Shown here one piece after another: positions 15,964 through 24,033 of a stretch of DNA of 36,057 bases. The stretch is taken from the NCBI GenBank assembly GCA_050255995.1, contig JBFWIM010000010.1, positions 1 to 36,057 of the forward strand, in the 5' to 3' direction. Numbering within the stretch: the stretch's first letter is position 1; every line of letters starts with the position of its first letter. Source of the stretch: Intestinibacillus sp050255995 (GTDB lineage Bacteria; Bacillota; Clostridia; Oscillospirales; Butyricicoccaceae). The translations under genes were made by a program, and so were the position numbers. Below the pieces are notes generated by a model. That model had not been told where the DNA came from and searched no databases. It saw nothing but the letters and a program-made list of their open reading frames with translations.

Positions 15964-16371
15964 TTACATCAGTTCCGTCGGGGGCGTATCCATGGCGCGC
16001 AGCGCGCCGATCAGGTTGTTCAGCAATTCGTGACGGTTTTCAAAGAACGGACGGAACACGCCGTGCCAGTGCTCGACTGCGCTGCGCGTGACCGTCTGGA
16101 AGCCCGGGCGGCCGTCCCCATCCGTGTAGCAGACGCAGTACAGCACGCAGGTGACGAACTGCTCGGCCTGGATGGGCGACAGGGACGCGCCCATATCCTC
16201 CAGGAGCTGCATGCCGAGCGCGGGCTGGTACTCCGCCGGCACGCGCACAATGCGTGCGGCAAGCTCGTTGTACAGGCGCTCGGCCTGGAGTTCGGACAGC
16301 TCGCCCTCTGTCAGGGCGAGCAGCAGCGCCATGACGCGCGCGTCGTGTTCGGCGGGCATGCGGTTTTCCAT
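15964..16371 (-). CDS. Conserved-looking small protein of unknown function
   Basis: This is a 135-residue acidic, mostly helical soluble protein without signal peptide or membrane segment. It has two cysteines in VLYCVCYTDGDGRPG and an aromatic stretch HWHGVFRPFFENRHELL. I do not recognise the family. AAGGAG precedes ATG 16371, and the stop is 22 bases before prfA, so it is probably co-transcribed with and perhaps coupled to release factor 1. A role in translation is possible only by association. Confidence 0.75.
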   Translation of the reverse strand: MENRMPAEHDARVMALLLALTEGELSELQAERLYNELAARIVRVPAEYQPALGMQLLEDMGASLSPIQAEQFVTCVLYCVCYTDGDGRPGFQTVTRSAVEHWHGVFRPFFENRHELLNNLIGALRAMDTPPTELM

Positions 16372-16405
16372 ATCGGTTTGCTCCTTTCAACGGCGCGGCC
16401 AAGGC

Positions 16406-17164
16406 TCACCAACGCCCGGTCAGAATAAGGCCCATGATGGAGCCGTATTCGCGCAGGTGCAGCGCCACGCGCTGGGTAAAATACGGCGTTTCAGCCGGAA
16501 TAGCGTACGCGTCCAGCCCCGCGTGCAGCAGCAGGCGGCGCGCCCGCGCCAGATGAAAATCGCTCGAGATCACCGCCGTGCGGTAATCCGGTCCGAAGCG
16601 CGCGTCCAGCAGCTCTTTCGCGTTCGCGATGTTTTCAATGGTGTTGGTGGACTGGTCTTCCACAAGCAGCCGCGTTTCGGGGACGCCGTGCCCGGTCAGG
16701 TAACGGCGCATGGCCTCGGCCTCCGGAAACGGCTCGTTTGCGCCCTGCCCGCCGCACAGCACGGCCACCGCGTCCGGGTGGGTCTCCAGAAAGTTCGCCG
16801 CGACGCGCAGCCGCTCCGTGAGCGTGGCGGAGGGCACGCCGCTCTCATACACCCGGGCGCCCAGCACCAGCACGGCATCCGCGTCCGCGGCTTCCGGATC
16901 GGCGTGCATGCCGGTGAAGATGATGCCCTGCACAAGGACATGCGATAGCAGGAACAGCCCGAACAGCACGCGACCCAGTATGGCCAGCGCGTTGCAGAGC
17001 CTGTATTGTTTTCGGTAGCGCAGCATCCAGTACTCGCCGCCGCACCCAAGGGCAAGCAGACCGAAGAACACGCCGCCGAAGCGCGCGGGCGGCCACAGCA
17101 GGAGCGGCAGGGAGGCGGCGCCGCACAGGAAGCAAAACGCCTTCCAAAGCTTCTGTTCTCTCAT
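16406..17164 (-). CDS. YdcF/SanA-like DUF218 membrane protein
   Basis: This is a 252-residue protein with about three hydrophobic segments in the first 75 residues and an extracytoplasmic DUF218 domain. Family motifs are ADAVLVLGARVYESGVPS, a glycine-rich LCGGQGANEP, EDQSTNTIENIANAKELL and ISSDFHLARARRL. Members have been linked to envelope integrity and vancomycin tolerance, with an unresolved biochemical role. The start at 17164 is preferred because its ATG overlaps the TGA of the ABC-F gene (ATGA), implying translational coupling. An in-frame ATG 12 codons upstream would lie inside that gene. Confidence 0.85.
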   Translation of the reverse strand: MREQKLWKAFCFLCGAASLPLLLWPPARFGGVFFGLLALGCGGEYWMLRYRKQYRLCNALAILGRVLFGLFLLSHVLVQGIIFTGMHADPEAADADAVLVLGARVYESGVPSATLTERLRVAANFLETHPDAVAVLCGGQGANEPFPEAEAMRRYLTGHGVPETRLLVEDQSTNTIENIANAKELLDARFGPDYRTAVISSDFHLARARRLLLHAGLDAYAIPAETPYFTQRVALHLREYGSIMGLILTGRW

Positions 17165-19077
17165 CCCGTGCCGTCCAGTTCCAATGAAACCGCTTCCCAC
17201 TCGTCCATTTTAGCGGCAAGCGCCTCGTCGCAGGCTTCCTTTTCCGTCATCAGCGCAAGCAGGCGGTGGGAATCGCTCGCGGCGCACACCATCTGCTGCG
17301 TAAGTTCCTCGGCCTGCGTCTCGAGCTGTGAAATCTCGCGCTCAATGCTGCCGAGCAGCTTTTGCAGACTCTTTGTGCCGCCTTTTTTGCGTTCCGGCGG
17401 CTTCGGCACATCGTCGAGCGTGGGTTGTCCGGGTCTGGCGGCGGGTTTGGCGGCCTGCGGCGTGGAGGCAGGGGCAGGCTGCCCGGCTCTGTAGGCGAGA
17501 AAGGCCTCGTAGGTGCCCTGAAAGTCGGTGTAGCCGCCGTTTTCCAGATAGAGGATGCGGGTCGCAAACCGCTCGACAAAGTAGCGGTCGTGGCTGACGA
17601 ACAGCAGCGTGCCGGTGAAGCTCTCGACCGCTTCCTCCAGCCATTCACGCGAGAGGATGTCCAGGTGGTTGGTGGGCTCATCGAGAATCAGCATGTTGAG
17701 CGGGTCGTACATCAGCTCGCACAGCCGCAGACGGCTCTTTTCGCCGCCCGAAAGCGTGCGCACCAGTTTCTGCTGATCCTCGCCCGAGAACAGGAACGCG
17801 CCCAGCCGGTTGCGGGCGGTCTGCATGGTCAGGTTCTTATCATAAATCAACGTTTCGATCAGGTTGCGGTTTTCGTTTGTAAAGTGGACCTTCTGCGGCA
17901 GATAAGCCGGGCGCAGCCCTACGCCCTTTTTGACGCTGCCCGCGTCAGGGGGCAGCTCGCCGGTCAGGATGCGCAGCAGCGTAGTTTTGCCCGTGCCGTT
18001 GTCGCCCAGAATCGCGATGCGCTCGCCGTTGCGCACATTAAAAGATACGTTTTGTAATACTGTGCGGCCTTCAAAACTTTTTGTAATATCTCGAACCTTT
18101 AAAACATCCTCGGTTTCGTAGTCCGGGTCGCCAAAGGACATGGACATGCGTTTTTCCGGGCGCGGCCGGTCGGTCACCTTCATGCGCGCAATGCGCTTTT
18201 CGATGGACGCGGCGCGCTTAGCGAGATGCTCCGTGCCGTGCTGGTGCATTTTGCGGGCGGTCTCCGTCAGGCGCTGGCGCTCCGCCTCCTGGGTTTGGTG
18301 CAGGGCAAGCTGCTGCTCGATGCGGCGCTTGCGCTCCTCTGCGTAATAGGAATAGGAGCCCGCGTAAAAGTCGCATTTTTGATCGCGCAGTTCGACGATG
18401 CGCGTACAGCACTGGTCAAGGAAATAGCGGTCGTGCGAGATGATGAACACAGTGCCTGCATATCCGTCCAGATACTCGCCGAGCCAGGCGACCGCGTTCA
18501 TGTCGAGGTGGTTCGTCGGCTCGTCCAACAGCAGCACGTCGGTCTTTTCCAGGATAATGCGCGCCAGATTGACGCGGGTCTGCTCGCCGCCGGACAGCAG
18601 GGAGAAGGCCTGCGCACGCTGCGCCTGCGGAATTTCAAGGCCGTTTGCAACCTTGTCGATTTCGTAGTCCCGGCTCCAGCCGCCGAGCGCCTCCAGCTTC
18701 TGCGCCAACACGCCGTATTGCTTTAAGAGCCCGGCGTCGCTCGCGTTTTTGGCCATCTCGTTTTCGAGATGGGTCATCTGCGCGATGATCTCGTCGGTTT
18801 CGCGGAAAGCGGCGCGCAGCACGTCTTCGACCGTGGTGCCGGGATCGAACCGGGGCATCTGGTCGATCACGCCGACCGAGCGCCCCGCGCCGACCGTGAC
18901 CGTGCCGCCGTCGTACGGCAGGCGGCCGGTGAGGACGTGGAACAGAGTGGTTTTGCCCGCGCCGTTCGCGCCCAGCAGCGCGACCTTTTCCCCGGGCTGG
19001 ATATCAAAACTGATATCGTCCAGGATCAGGCGGTCGCCGTAATATTTGGTCAGGTGTTGAATGGAAAGGTCAGCCAT
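17161..19077 (-). CDS. ABC-F family ATPase (Uup/YbiT-like)
   Basis: This is a 638-residue soluble protein with two ABC ATPase domains and no membrane segment. The first domain has Walker A GANGAGKTT (36-44), signature LSGGEQTR and Walker B DVLLLDEPTNHLD. The second has GDNGTGKTT, LSGGEKSRLRL and MLILDEPTNHLD. A charged linker between them is rich in Arg and Lys. A Pro/Ala-rich tether then leads to a C-terminal coiled coil (from about residue 560), as in Uup-type proteins. ABC-F factors act on the ribosome, relieving stalls or conferring antibiotic resistance. Nothing here points specifically to resistance. The start at 19077 is chosen by homology of MADLSIQHLTKYYGD, since the frame is open further upstream. 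Confidence 0.93.
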   Translation of the reverse strand: MADLSIQHLTKYYGDRLILDDISFDIQPGEKVALLGANGAGKTTLFHVLTGRLPYDGGTVTVGAGRSVGVIDQMPRFDPGTTVEDVLRAAFRETDEIIAQMTHLENEMAKNASDAGLLKQYGVLAQKLEALGGWSRDYEIDKVANGLEIPQAQRAQAFSLLSGGEQTRVNLARIILEKTDVLLLDEPTNHLDMNAVAWLGEYLDGYAGTVFIISHDRYFLDQCCTRIVELRDQKCDFYAGSYSYYAEERKRRIEQQLALHQTQEAERQRLTETARKMHQHGTEHLAKRAASIEKRIARMKVTDRPRPEKRMSMSFGDPDYETEDVLKVRDITKSFEGRTVLQNVSFNVRNGERIAILGDNGTGKTTLLRILTGELPPDAGSVKKGVGLRPAYLPQKVHFTNENRNLIETLIYDKNLTMQTARNRLGAFLFSGEDQQKLVRTLSGGEKSRLRLCELMYDPLNMLILDEPTNHLDILSREWLEEAVESFTGTLLFVSHDRYFVERFATRILYLENGGYTDFQGTYEAFLAYRAGQPAPASTPQAAKPAARPGQPTLDDVPKPPERKKGGTKSLQKLLGSIEREISQLETQAEELTQQMVCAASDSHRLLALMTEKEACDEALAAKMDEWEAVSLELDGTG

Positions 19078-19135
19078 AGTGATTGTTCCCTCATCGGCTG
19101 CATCAGCAGGCAGCCGGTACTTTGACAAAAATGAC

Positions 19136-19168
19136 AAAAAGACCGCAGGCAGGCGCCCCCGGTCTTTT
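19136..19168 (-). terminator. Terminator of the GDPD-like gene
   Basis: Read on the minus strand, AAAAGACCG pairs with CGGTCTTTT across a GC-rich loop and is followed by T residues. It lies just after the stop at 19181. Confidence 0.75.
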
Positions 19169-19180
19169 GGTTCCCCAGTG

Positions 19181-19909
19181 CTACATGGTGAGCTGCGCTT
19201 CGTCCTCTTCGGACCGCGGCAGCAGGCCGAAGGCAATATCGGGACGCAGGGTCTCGATAAAGTTGACGCCCATCTCAAGCAGGCGCTGCAGCATGGCCTC
19301 ATCATGGCACTCGGTGCTCGCGACAAACAGGCCGACGCGGTGCGCCTCGTCGCAGAGCGACTGGGTCAGCACAGCGGGCGCAACGCGCAGGCCGAACAGC
19401 CCCGCATCCTGCGCGGAGCGGATGAGCGCGCCCTCGTTCGTCGGGGTCTCCAGAACATCCGCCATGAAGTGCAGGCTGTGAAAGCGGCGCGCAAGGCGCG
19501 CGGCGTCCGACAGCGACAGCTCGACAAAATAGGAAAGGTCGGTGTAATCCGCGTGCGCCAGGGCAAGCTGTACCTGGGCGCACAGGGCCGGGTTTTTAAC
19601 ATGGATGCACAGCTTGGATGAGCAGGATTTGACCAGCTCCAGCGCCTGGCCGATGGCGACGATCTTCTGAAAGGCGGCGCGCGCCTCTTCAAACGTGGCT
19701 TCGGACAGCGGCAGTCTCGAGCCGTCCGGCAGCGGATAGCCGCCGCGGCTGCAGAGCACGGCAATACCGTCCGCCGTCATGTCCAGGTCGATGGCGCAGC
19801 CGTTCGCACCGGCCTCGTTTCCGGCGATAATGGCTTCCAGGCTGTCCGGCTCGGTGTCCAGACAGGAGGGAGCCGAGACGATAAAAGTATCCTTGTTGGT
19901 GTATTGCAT
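19181..19909 (-). CDS. GDPD-like TIM-barrel protein, catalytic motifs missing
   Basis: This is a 242-residue cytosolic protein resembling glycerophosphodiester phosphodiesterases: NEAGANGCAIDLDMTADGIAVL fits the strand normally reading GADxIExDVxxTKDGxxVVxHD, and the C-terminal part fits a TIM barrel. The HRG motif expected near residue 13 is replaced by SAPSC. The metal-binding Glu of ExD is Ala, and the His of VVxHD is replaced. It is therefore probably not an active phosphodiesterase and may bind a ligand or act as a regulator. The start codon ATG 19909 has only a distant GAGG. It lies 83 bases after the cyclophilin gene. Confidence 0.65.
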   Translation of the reverse strand: MQYTNKDTFIVSAPSCLDTEPDSLEAIIAGNEAGANGCAIDLDMTADGIAVLCSRGGYPLPDGSRLPLSEATFEEARAAFQKIVAIGQALELVKSCSSKLCIHVKNPALCAQVQLALAHADYTDLSYFVELSLSDAARLARRFHSLHFMADVLETPTNEGALIRSAQDAGLFGLRVAPAVLTQSLCDEAHRVGLFVASTECHDEAMLQRLLEMGVNFIETLRPDIAFGLLPRSEEDEAQLTM

Positions 19910-19992
19910 AACGTAAAAAGCCTCATTTCAGACCGGTGTTTGGATTGCAGAACAGCGCGCCGGCAGACCGGTACCGGGCGCCGGGAAAAGCG

Positions 19993-20511
19993 TCAGACCT
20001 TTTCGGGCGCCTCAAAGGTCTCGCCGAAGGTCTCCACCGTGACGCGCTTCATGCGCTGGGTCTCGCGGGGACGATCGTTGTAGTCACGGGGGGTGTTTAC
20101 AATGTCGTCGCACGCTTCGATGCCCTGGATGACCTTGCCGAAGGCCGCGTACTGGCCGTCGAGATGGGGCGAGTCGCTCGTCATTACAAAGAACTGGCTG
20201 CCTGCGGAATCCGGAATCATGGTGCGCGCCATGGAAAGCACACCGCGCATATGCTTGAGGTCGTTCGGGAAGCCGTTGCCGGAAAATTCGCCGCGGATGC
20301 AGTAATCCGGGCCGCCCATGCCGGTGCCGTCCGGGTCTCCGCCCTGAATCATGAATCCGGGGATGACGCGGTGGAAGATCAGGCCGTCATAGAAGCCCGC
20401 CTGCACAAGGCTGACAAAGTTGCGCACGGTATTGGGCGCGATTTCGGGATACAGCTCGGCGCGAATCATGGCGCCGTTTTCCATTTCAATGGTTATAACA
20501 GGATTTTTCAT
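19993..20511 (-). CDS. Cyclophilin-type peptidyl-prolyl isomerase
   Basis: This is a 172-residue cytosolic cyclophilin that speeds cis-trans isomerisation at proline bonds during folding. The signature FHRVIPGFMIQGGDP (46-60) contains the catalytic Arg48, and GSQFFVMTSDSPHLDGQYAAFGKV follows. The length is normal for bacterial single-domain forms. Two tandem ATGs occur after GAGGAAA. The second, at 20511, gives the better spacing and a typical N-terminus. A promoter lies 60-90 bases upstream. Confidence 0.93.
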   Translation of the reverse strand: MKNPVITIEMENGAMIRAELYPEIAPNTVRNFVSLVQAGFYDGLIFHRVIPGFMIQGGDPDGTGMGGPDYCIRGEFSGNGFPNDLKHMRGVLSMARTMIPDSAGSQFFVMTSDSPHLDGQYAAFGKVIQGIEACDDIVNTPRDYNDRPRETQRMKRVTVETFGETFEAPEKV

Positions 20512-20573
20512 CATTTTCCTCAAAGCCCCTGAAAACGGGGCGTCCTCCAAGCCTTCAATTTTAAACTATTCTT

Positions 20574-20602
20574 ATTCTATCAAAGTTTGTGTGGCAGGAC
20601 AA
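20574..20602 (-). promoter_or_regulatory. Sigma-A-type promoter for the cyclophilin gene
   Basis: On the minus strand TTGTCC (20597-20602), a 17-bp spacer and TAGAAT (20574-20579). Confidence 0.55.
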
Positions 20603-20712
20603 GGTGCAATGCATGATTTCCCATAAAAATTTGCTGGAATAACCGTGCCGCCTGCTGCGCAAGCTGAATTTGTACGGCTTTATGCAAATGTGATCTGAAG
20701 GGAGGAGAAAAA

Positions 20713-20874
20713 ATGGCAAAGCACAAAATCCGCAGGGCAAAGCAGCGCTTTGACGGTGTTTTCCCGACCGGTTTTGAGGTGAACGAGGAGGGCGAAACGC
20801 CCGAGGGCGCAACTTTCCCGTCGCTGACCTACGCGGAGGATCTGCGCAACTGGTGCGGGGATCACGAGGTGTGA
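20713..20874 (+). CDS. 53-residue protein of unknown function
   Basis: This is a short ORF with an excellent GGGAGGAG site before ATG 20713. The N-terminus is very basic (AKHKIRRAKQR), followed by FDGVFPTGFEV, an acidic segment and TYAEDLRNWCGDHEV. It has no signal peptide and no paired cysteines. The strong ribosome site, clean stop and downstream terminator argue for a real gene. I do not recognise a family. The basic start could contact RNA or DNA, which is speculation. Confidence 0.65.
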   Translation: MAKHKIRRAKQRFDGVFPTGFEVNEEGETPEGATFPSLTYAEDLRNWCGDHEV

Positions 20875-20960
20875 AACAACGGCACGGACGCCGCAATGGC
20901 CCACATCTGGTTTTGAAAACACCTTCCGAAACCGGAGAATCGGCCCGCCCCATGGATGCA

Positions 20961-20989
20961 AAAAAGCCCGGCGCAAGGCCGGGCTTTTT
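20961..20989. terminator. Bidirectional terminator
   Basis: A perfect 12-bp stem, AAAAAGCCCGGC with GCCGGGCTTTTT, has a 5-base loop. It serves the 53-residue gene on the plus strand and the converging binding-protein gene on the minus strand. Confidence 0.93.
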
Positions 20990-21004
20990 GATATCGGGAG
21001 GAAC

Positions 21005-22042
21005 TTACTTCGCGAAATTCGCCAGGAACTGGTCGACATTGTCCTTGGTAACCGTATCAGGCGCCGCAAACTGTACGAACTGGTCGTTGACTTCGGAAGG
21101 CTTCTCGCCCTTCGCCAGCTCGATCGCCAGCTTGAGGGAGCCCTCGCCCTGTACGTTCGGGTCCTGATTTACCGTCGCCGCCAGAGAGCCGTCCTTAACG
21201 CCGTTGCAGCCGTTTTCAGTCGCATCAATGCCGACGATCGGTGCGGTGATCTTGCCTGCGGCAGTGTTCATCGCTTCCGCAACGCCGAGCGCCATGTCGT
21301 CGTTGTTGCAAACGACGAAGTCATACGCCTTGCCGCTGCCCATGAACTGGGTGAACTTGTCCATTGCCTTCGCGCGGTCCCATTCAGCGGTATCTTCATA
21401 GACCCAGGTCACGTTGATGCCCGCGTCCTTCAGAGCCGCCTTGACGCCGTCGGAGCGCTTGGTAACGCTATCCTGGCCGAGAGGGCCTCTCAGCAGCACA
21501 CCGCTTACGTCGGTCTTGTTTTCAGCCTTCAACATTTCAGCGAGGTAAACGCCCTGCGCCTTGCCGGCCTCGGCCTCGTCCATACCGATGTAGACGTGGT
21601 TCTCATTGAGCAGGGTCAGATCGGTGGGCATACGGTTGTAGAATACGATCGGCATATCGCCCGCAGCCTGAATGATCTCCGCAGCGGAGTCGTTGTTAAC
21701 CAGCGCGACGATCATCGCGTCGTAGCCGTCGGTGGCGCAGGTCTGCACCTGGGAAATCTGCGCGGAGATGTCGTTGTTCGCGTCAAAAGCCTTGAAATCG
21801 ACGCCTTCGGATTCGGCCAGCTTGGTCGCCGCCTTCTCGGCGTCGGACTGGAACTGGTCGCGTGCCGGCAGAGCCATGCCGATCTTGAGCTTGCCGCTGG
21901 CGGAAGCACCGCCGTCCGTGGAAGCGCCAGCATCCGTGTTACCTGCATCCGTGCCGCCGGTGTCGCCGGAGCCGCCGCAGCCGACCAGAGCGCCAAGCAT
22001 CATCATGCCCGCCAAGCCGAGAGCCAACAGTTTCTTCTTCAT
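21005..22042 (-). CDS. Galactose/glucose-type sugar-binding lipoprotein (MglB-like), orphan
   Basis: This is a 345-residue lipoprotein. The signal peptide ends in the lipobox ALVGC with lipidated Cys22, then a low-complexity Gly/Asp/Thr spacer (23-49). The rest is a type-1 periplasmic-binding fold. Resemblance to MglB is specific: IVFYNRMPTD, HVYIGMDEAEAGKAQG, EDTAEWDRAKAMDKF (with the ring-stacking Trp), FVVCNNDDMALG and VGIDATENG. The MglB His/Asp pair in the GHPDxxxR region is GQDSVTKR here, so the substrate may differ. No permease or ATPase lies nearby, so it must pair with a distant ABC transporter or a sensor. AAGGAG precedes ATG 22042. Confidence 0.88.
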   Translation of the reverse strand: MKKKLLALGLAGMMMLGALVGCGGSGDTGGTDAGNTDAGASTDGGASASGKLKIGMALPARDQFQSDAEKAATKLAESEGVDFKAFDANNDISAQISQVQTCATDGYDAMIVALVNNDSAAEIIQAAGDMPIVFYNRMPTDLTLLNENHVYIGMDEAEAGKAQGVYLAEMLKAENKTDVSGVLLRGPLGQDSVTKRSDGVKAALKDAGINVTWVYEDTAEWDRAKAMDKFTQFMGSGKAYDFVVCNNDDMALGVAEAMNTAAGKITAPIVGIDATENGCNGVKDGSLAATVNQDPNVQGEGSLKLAIELAKGEKPSEVNDQFVQFAAPDTVTKDNVDQFLANFAK

Positions 22043-22077
22043 AAATCTTCTCCTTCTTTCTTCTCACTCACGAAATT

Positions 22078-22092
22078 GCCGCCCGGGGCGGC
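22078..22092. promoter_or_regulatory. GC-rich palindrome in the leader of the MglB-like gene
   Basis: GCCGCCC and GGGCGGC form a 7-bp perfect inverted repeat around one base, 36 bases before the start codon. It is a candidate operator or a small RNA hairpin. Confidence 0.3.
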
Positions 22093-22157
22093 CTCGTCAA
22101 TTATTATAATGTTAGTTCTGAAATATTGCCTTTCTTTTTTTGCTATAGGCAAAGCGA

Positions 22158-22187
22158 ATATAACACGAAAAGGCGGGGCAAAATCAA
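22158..22187 (-). promoter_or_regulatory. Candidate promoter for the MglB-like gene
   Basis: On the minus strand TTGATT (22182-22187), an 18-bp spacer and TTATAT (22158-22163) form a weak match. The surrounding AT-rich tract is consistent with a promoter region. Confidence 0.35.
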
Positions 22188-22468
22188 TAAAAATGGAAGA
22201 TATTTTTTTTAACCTTCGAAATATTGCGGAATTGCTAAAAAATCCACCAATAAAGTTACCATATTAATGATTACAAAATGGTATCAGATTGTGCAGAATA
22301 CCAAAAAGAATCCCGCAATTCGTCAGCATGTGTGCAGAAGAGTGCCGGTATGGGACGCATGGTCGCCGGGATGAGCACGCGATTGTGCAAACTGCGCTTG
22401 AGCAGCATGCATACCCGGGTACAATGCACGGAAAGCACGTCAGGATATGGGCGACGGCGGCGGCGCGC
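22188..22468. other. Intergenic stretch without recognised gene
   Basis: This stretch separates the divergent sugar-binding and thiamine transcription units. The left part is AT-rich. Short open frames exist at 22278-22472 but have no ribosome site, no recognisable protein and run into the thi promoter. No RNA family was recognised. Confidence 0.4.
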
Positions 22469-22497
22469 TTGACAGTGTGATACAAACGTGGTACGAT
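22469..22497 (+). promoter_or_regulatory. Promoter of the thiamine-salvage operon
   Basis: TTGACA (22469-22474), a 17-bp spacer and TACGAT (22492-22497). The transcript would begin just upstream of the TPP aptamer. Confidence 0.8.
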
Positions 22498-22504
22498 AGC
22501 AATC

Positions 22505-22606
22505 GCAAGGGAGTCCCGGGTGGGGCTGAGAGGAGGGCGCGTGCCCTCGACCTTTGGAGGCTTTTGCCTCCGGCACCTGATTTGGATCATGCCAACGTAG
22601 GGAAGC
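22505..22606 (+). promoter_or_regulatory. TPP riboswitch (THI element)
   Basis: The conserved aptamer parts are present in order: GGGAGTCC at the start, CTGAGA (22526-22531) in the pyrimidine-sensing arm, a variable hairpin (GGAGG-CTTTTG-CCTCC, 22556-22571), then ACCTGATTTGGATCATGCCA (22575-22594) in the pyrophosphate-sensing arm and GTAGGGAAGC closing P1. Thiamine pyrophosphate binding should favour the downstream terminator, shutting off the thi genes. Confidence 0.97.
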
Positions 22607-22659
22607 GATGGGGAAAACGCTTTTTCCGGCGCAGCCGCGCGCAGAAAACGCAGAAATAC

Positions 22660-22695
22660 CAAGAGAACATTCCGTACGGGGTGTTCTCTTTTTTG
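22660..22695 (+). terminator. Riboswitch-controlled attenuator
   Basis: AGAGAACA (22662-22669) pairs with TGTTCTCT (22682-22689), followed by a T-run to 22694. It lies between the TPP aptamer and thiD, as expected for transcriptional attenuation. Confidence 0.9.
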
Positions 22696-22728
22696 TATGC
22701 TCCCGGAATGGCAAAAAGGAGGAACTGA

Positions 22729-23523
22729 ATGAAAAAAGTACTTACCATCGCGGGATCGGACTGCTCGGGCGGCGCGGGACTGCAGGCCGATCTCAAGACC
22801 ATGTCGGCGCACGGCGTGTTCGGCATGAGCGTCGTGGTTTCGGTCGTCGCGGAGAATACCGCGCGGGTGCTGGACATTCTGGATGTCAGCCCTGCAATGA
22901 TTGAGAAGCAGATCGACGCGGTATTTGAGGACATCGTACCGGACGCGGTCAAGGTCGGCATGCTGTCCTCGCCGGCCTGCATGGAGGCGGTTGCGGGCAA
23001 GCTGCGGCAGTACCGGCCCCAAAATGTCGTCATTGACCCCGTCATGTTCGCCAAAAACGGCGACGCGCTCATGGCGCCGTCCTCGGTCGGCGCGCTGATT
23101 CAGCATGTGCTGCCGCTCGCCGATGTGCTGACGCCCAATCTGCACGAGGCCGAGTGCATCACGGGCATCAAAATCGCCACGGTCGACGACATGGAGCGCG
23201 CGGCGCGCGAGATTTTGAAGCTCGGCTGCAGGAGCGTGCTCGTCAAGGGCGGGAGCGGTATAGAGGGCGCGGTCGATGTGTTCTGTGACGGCGGGGAGCC
23301 GCGCCGCCTGGCCATCCGCTATGTGGATACCAGAAACACCCACGGCACGGGCTGCACGCTGTCCTCGGCGATTGCGTCCAACCTCGCGCTCGGGTGCGGC
23401 ACTTTCGAGGCGGTATCCCGCGCCAAGGACTATGTGACCGATGCGATTGCGCATGCGCTGGATATTGGGCACGGAAACGGGCCGCTCAACCACTTTTGTC
23501 GTATTTTCCCGAAGGAGGACTGA
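22729..23523 (+). CDS. thiD: Hydroxymethylpyrimidine/phosphomethylpyrimidine kinase
   Basis: This is a 264-residue ribokinase-fold enzyme that phosphorylates HMP and then HMP-P to give HMP-PP for thiamine synthesis. It has the N-terminal substrate segment AGSDCSGGAGLQADLKT (8-24), VKVGMLSS and VIDPVM, and the catalytic NTHGTGCTLSSAIA at 203-216. The length fits the single-domain form without a fused ThiE. AAAGGAGG precedes ATG 22729. It is the first gene behind the TPP riboswitch. Confidence 0.95.
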   Translation: MKKVLTIAGSDCSGGAGLQADLKTMSAHGVFGMSVVVSVVAENTARVLDILDVSPAMIEKQIDAVFEDIVPDAVKVGMLSSPACMEAVAGKLRQYRPQNVVIDPVMFAKNGDALMAPSSVGALIQHVLPLADVLTPNLHEAECITGIKIATVDDMERAAREILKLGCRSVLVKGGSGIEGAVDVFCDGGEPRRLAIRYVDTRNTHGTGCTLSSAIASNLALGCGTFEAVSRAKDYVTDAIAHALDIGHGNGPLNHFCRIFPKED

Positions 23524-23526
23524 AAA

Positions 23527-24033
23527 ATGAATCACAAAGCGGTAAAAAGACTGGTGCTCGCAGGCATTCTGGTTGCGGTCTCGGTCGTGGGGGGCATGTT
23601 CTCCATCCCGGTGGGCGCGGCGAAGATCATGCCGGTGCAGCACATGGTCAATGTACTGGGCGGCGTGCTGCTCGGGCCGGGCTATGCGGTATCCATGGCG
23701 TTTGTGACCTCGCTCATCCGCAACCTGCTTGGCACGGGTACGCTGCTGGCGTTTCCCGGCTCCATGATCGGCGCGCTGCTGTGCGGCCTGCTATATAAGG
23801 GGACGCACAAGCTTATTATGGCCTACGTCGGCGAGGTGGCCGGCACCGGCATCCTCGGCGCCATCGCGGCGTGGCCGATCGCCGCGCTGCTGCTCGGCAA
23901 GGACGCGGCGGCCTTTACGTTCGTTATCCCGTTCCTGATGTCGACGGCCGTGGGCGCGGCGGTTTCGGTCATCGTGCTGGCGGCGCTCCGGCGCACGACG
24001 GTGCTGGGACAGCTGGAGAAGGGACTGCAATGA
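23527..24033 (+). CDS. thiW: Thiazole ECF transporter S component ThiW
   Basis: This is a 168-residue membrane protein with about five hydrophobic segments. QHMVNVLGGVLLGPGYA and LLAFPGSMIGALLCGLLYK are typical of the ThiW family, the substrate-binding S component of energy-coupling-factor importers for hydroxyethylthiazole. The ECF ATPases and T component are not here and would be shared, encoded elsewhere. GAAGGAGG precedes ATG 23527, three bases after thiD. Its TGA overlaps the thiM ATG. Confidence 0.9.
   Translation: MNHKAVKRLVLAGILVAVSVVGGMFSIPVGAAKIMPVQHMVNVLGGVLLGPGYAVSMAFVTSLIRNLLGTGTLLAFPGSMIGALLCGLLYKGTHKLIMAYVGEVAGTGILGAIAAWPIAALLLGKDAAAFTFVIPFLMSTAVGAAVSVIVLAALRRTTVLGQLEKGLQ

Noticed and set aside
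22278..22472. Two overlapping small ORFs upstream of the thi promoter
   Set aside because: They have no ribosome site and no conserved-looking protein, and they overlap the -35 box.
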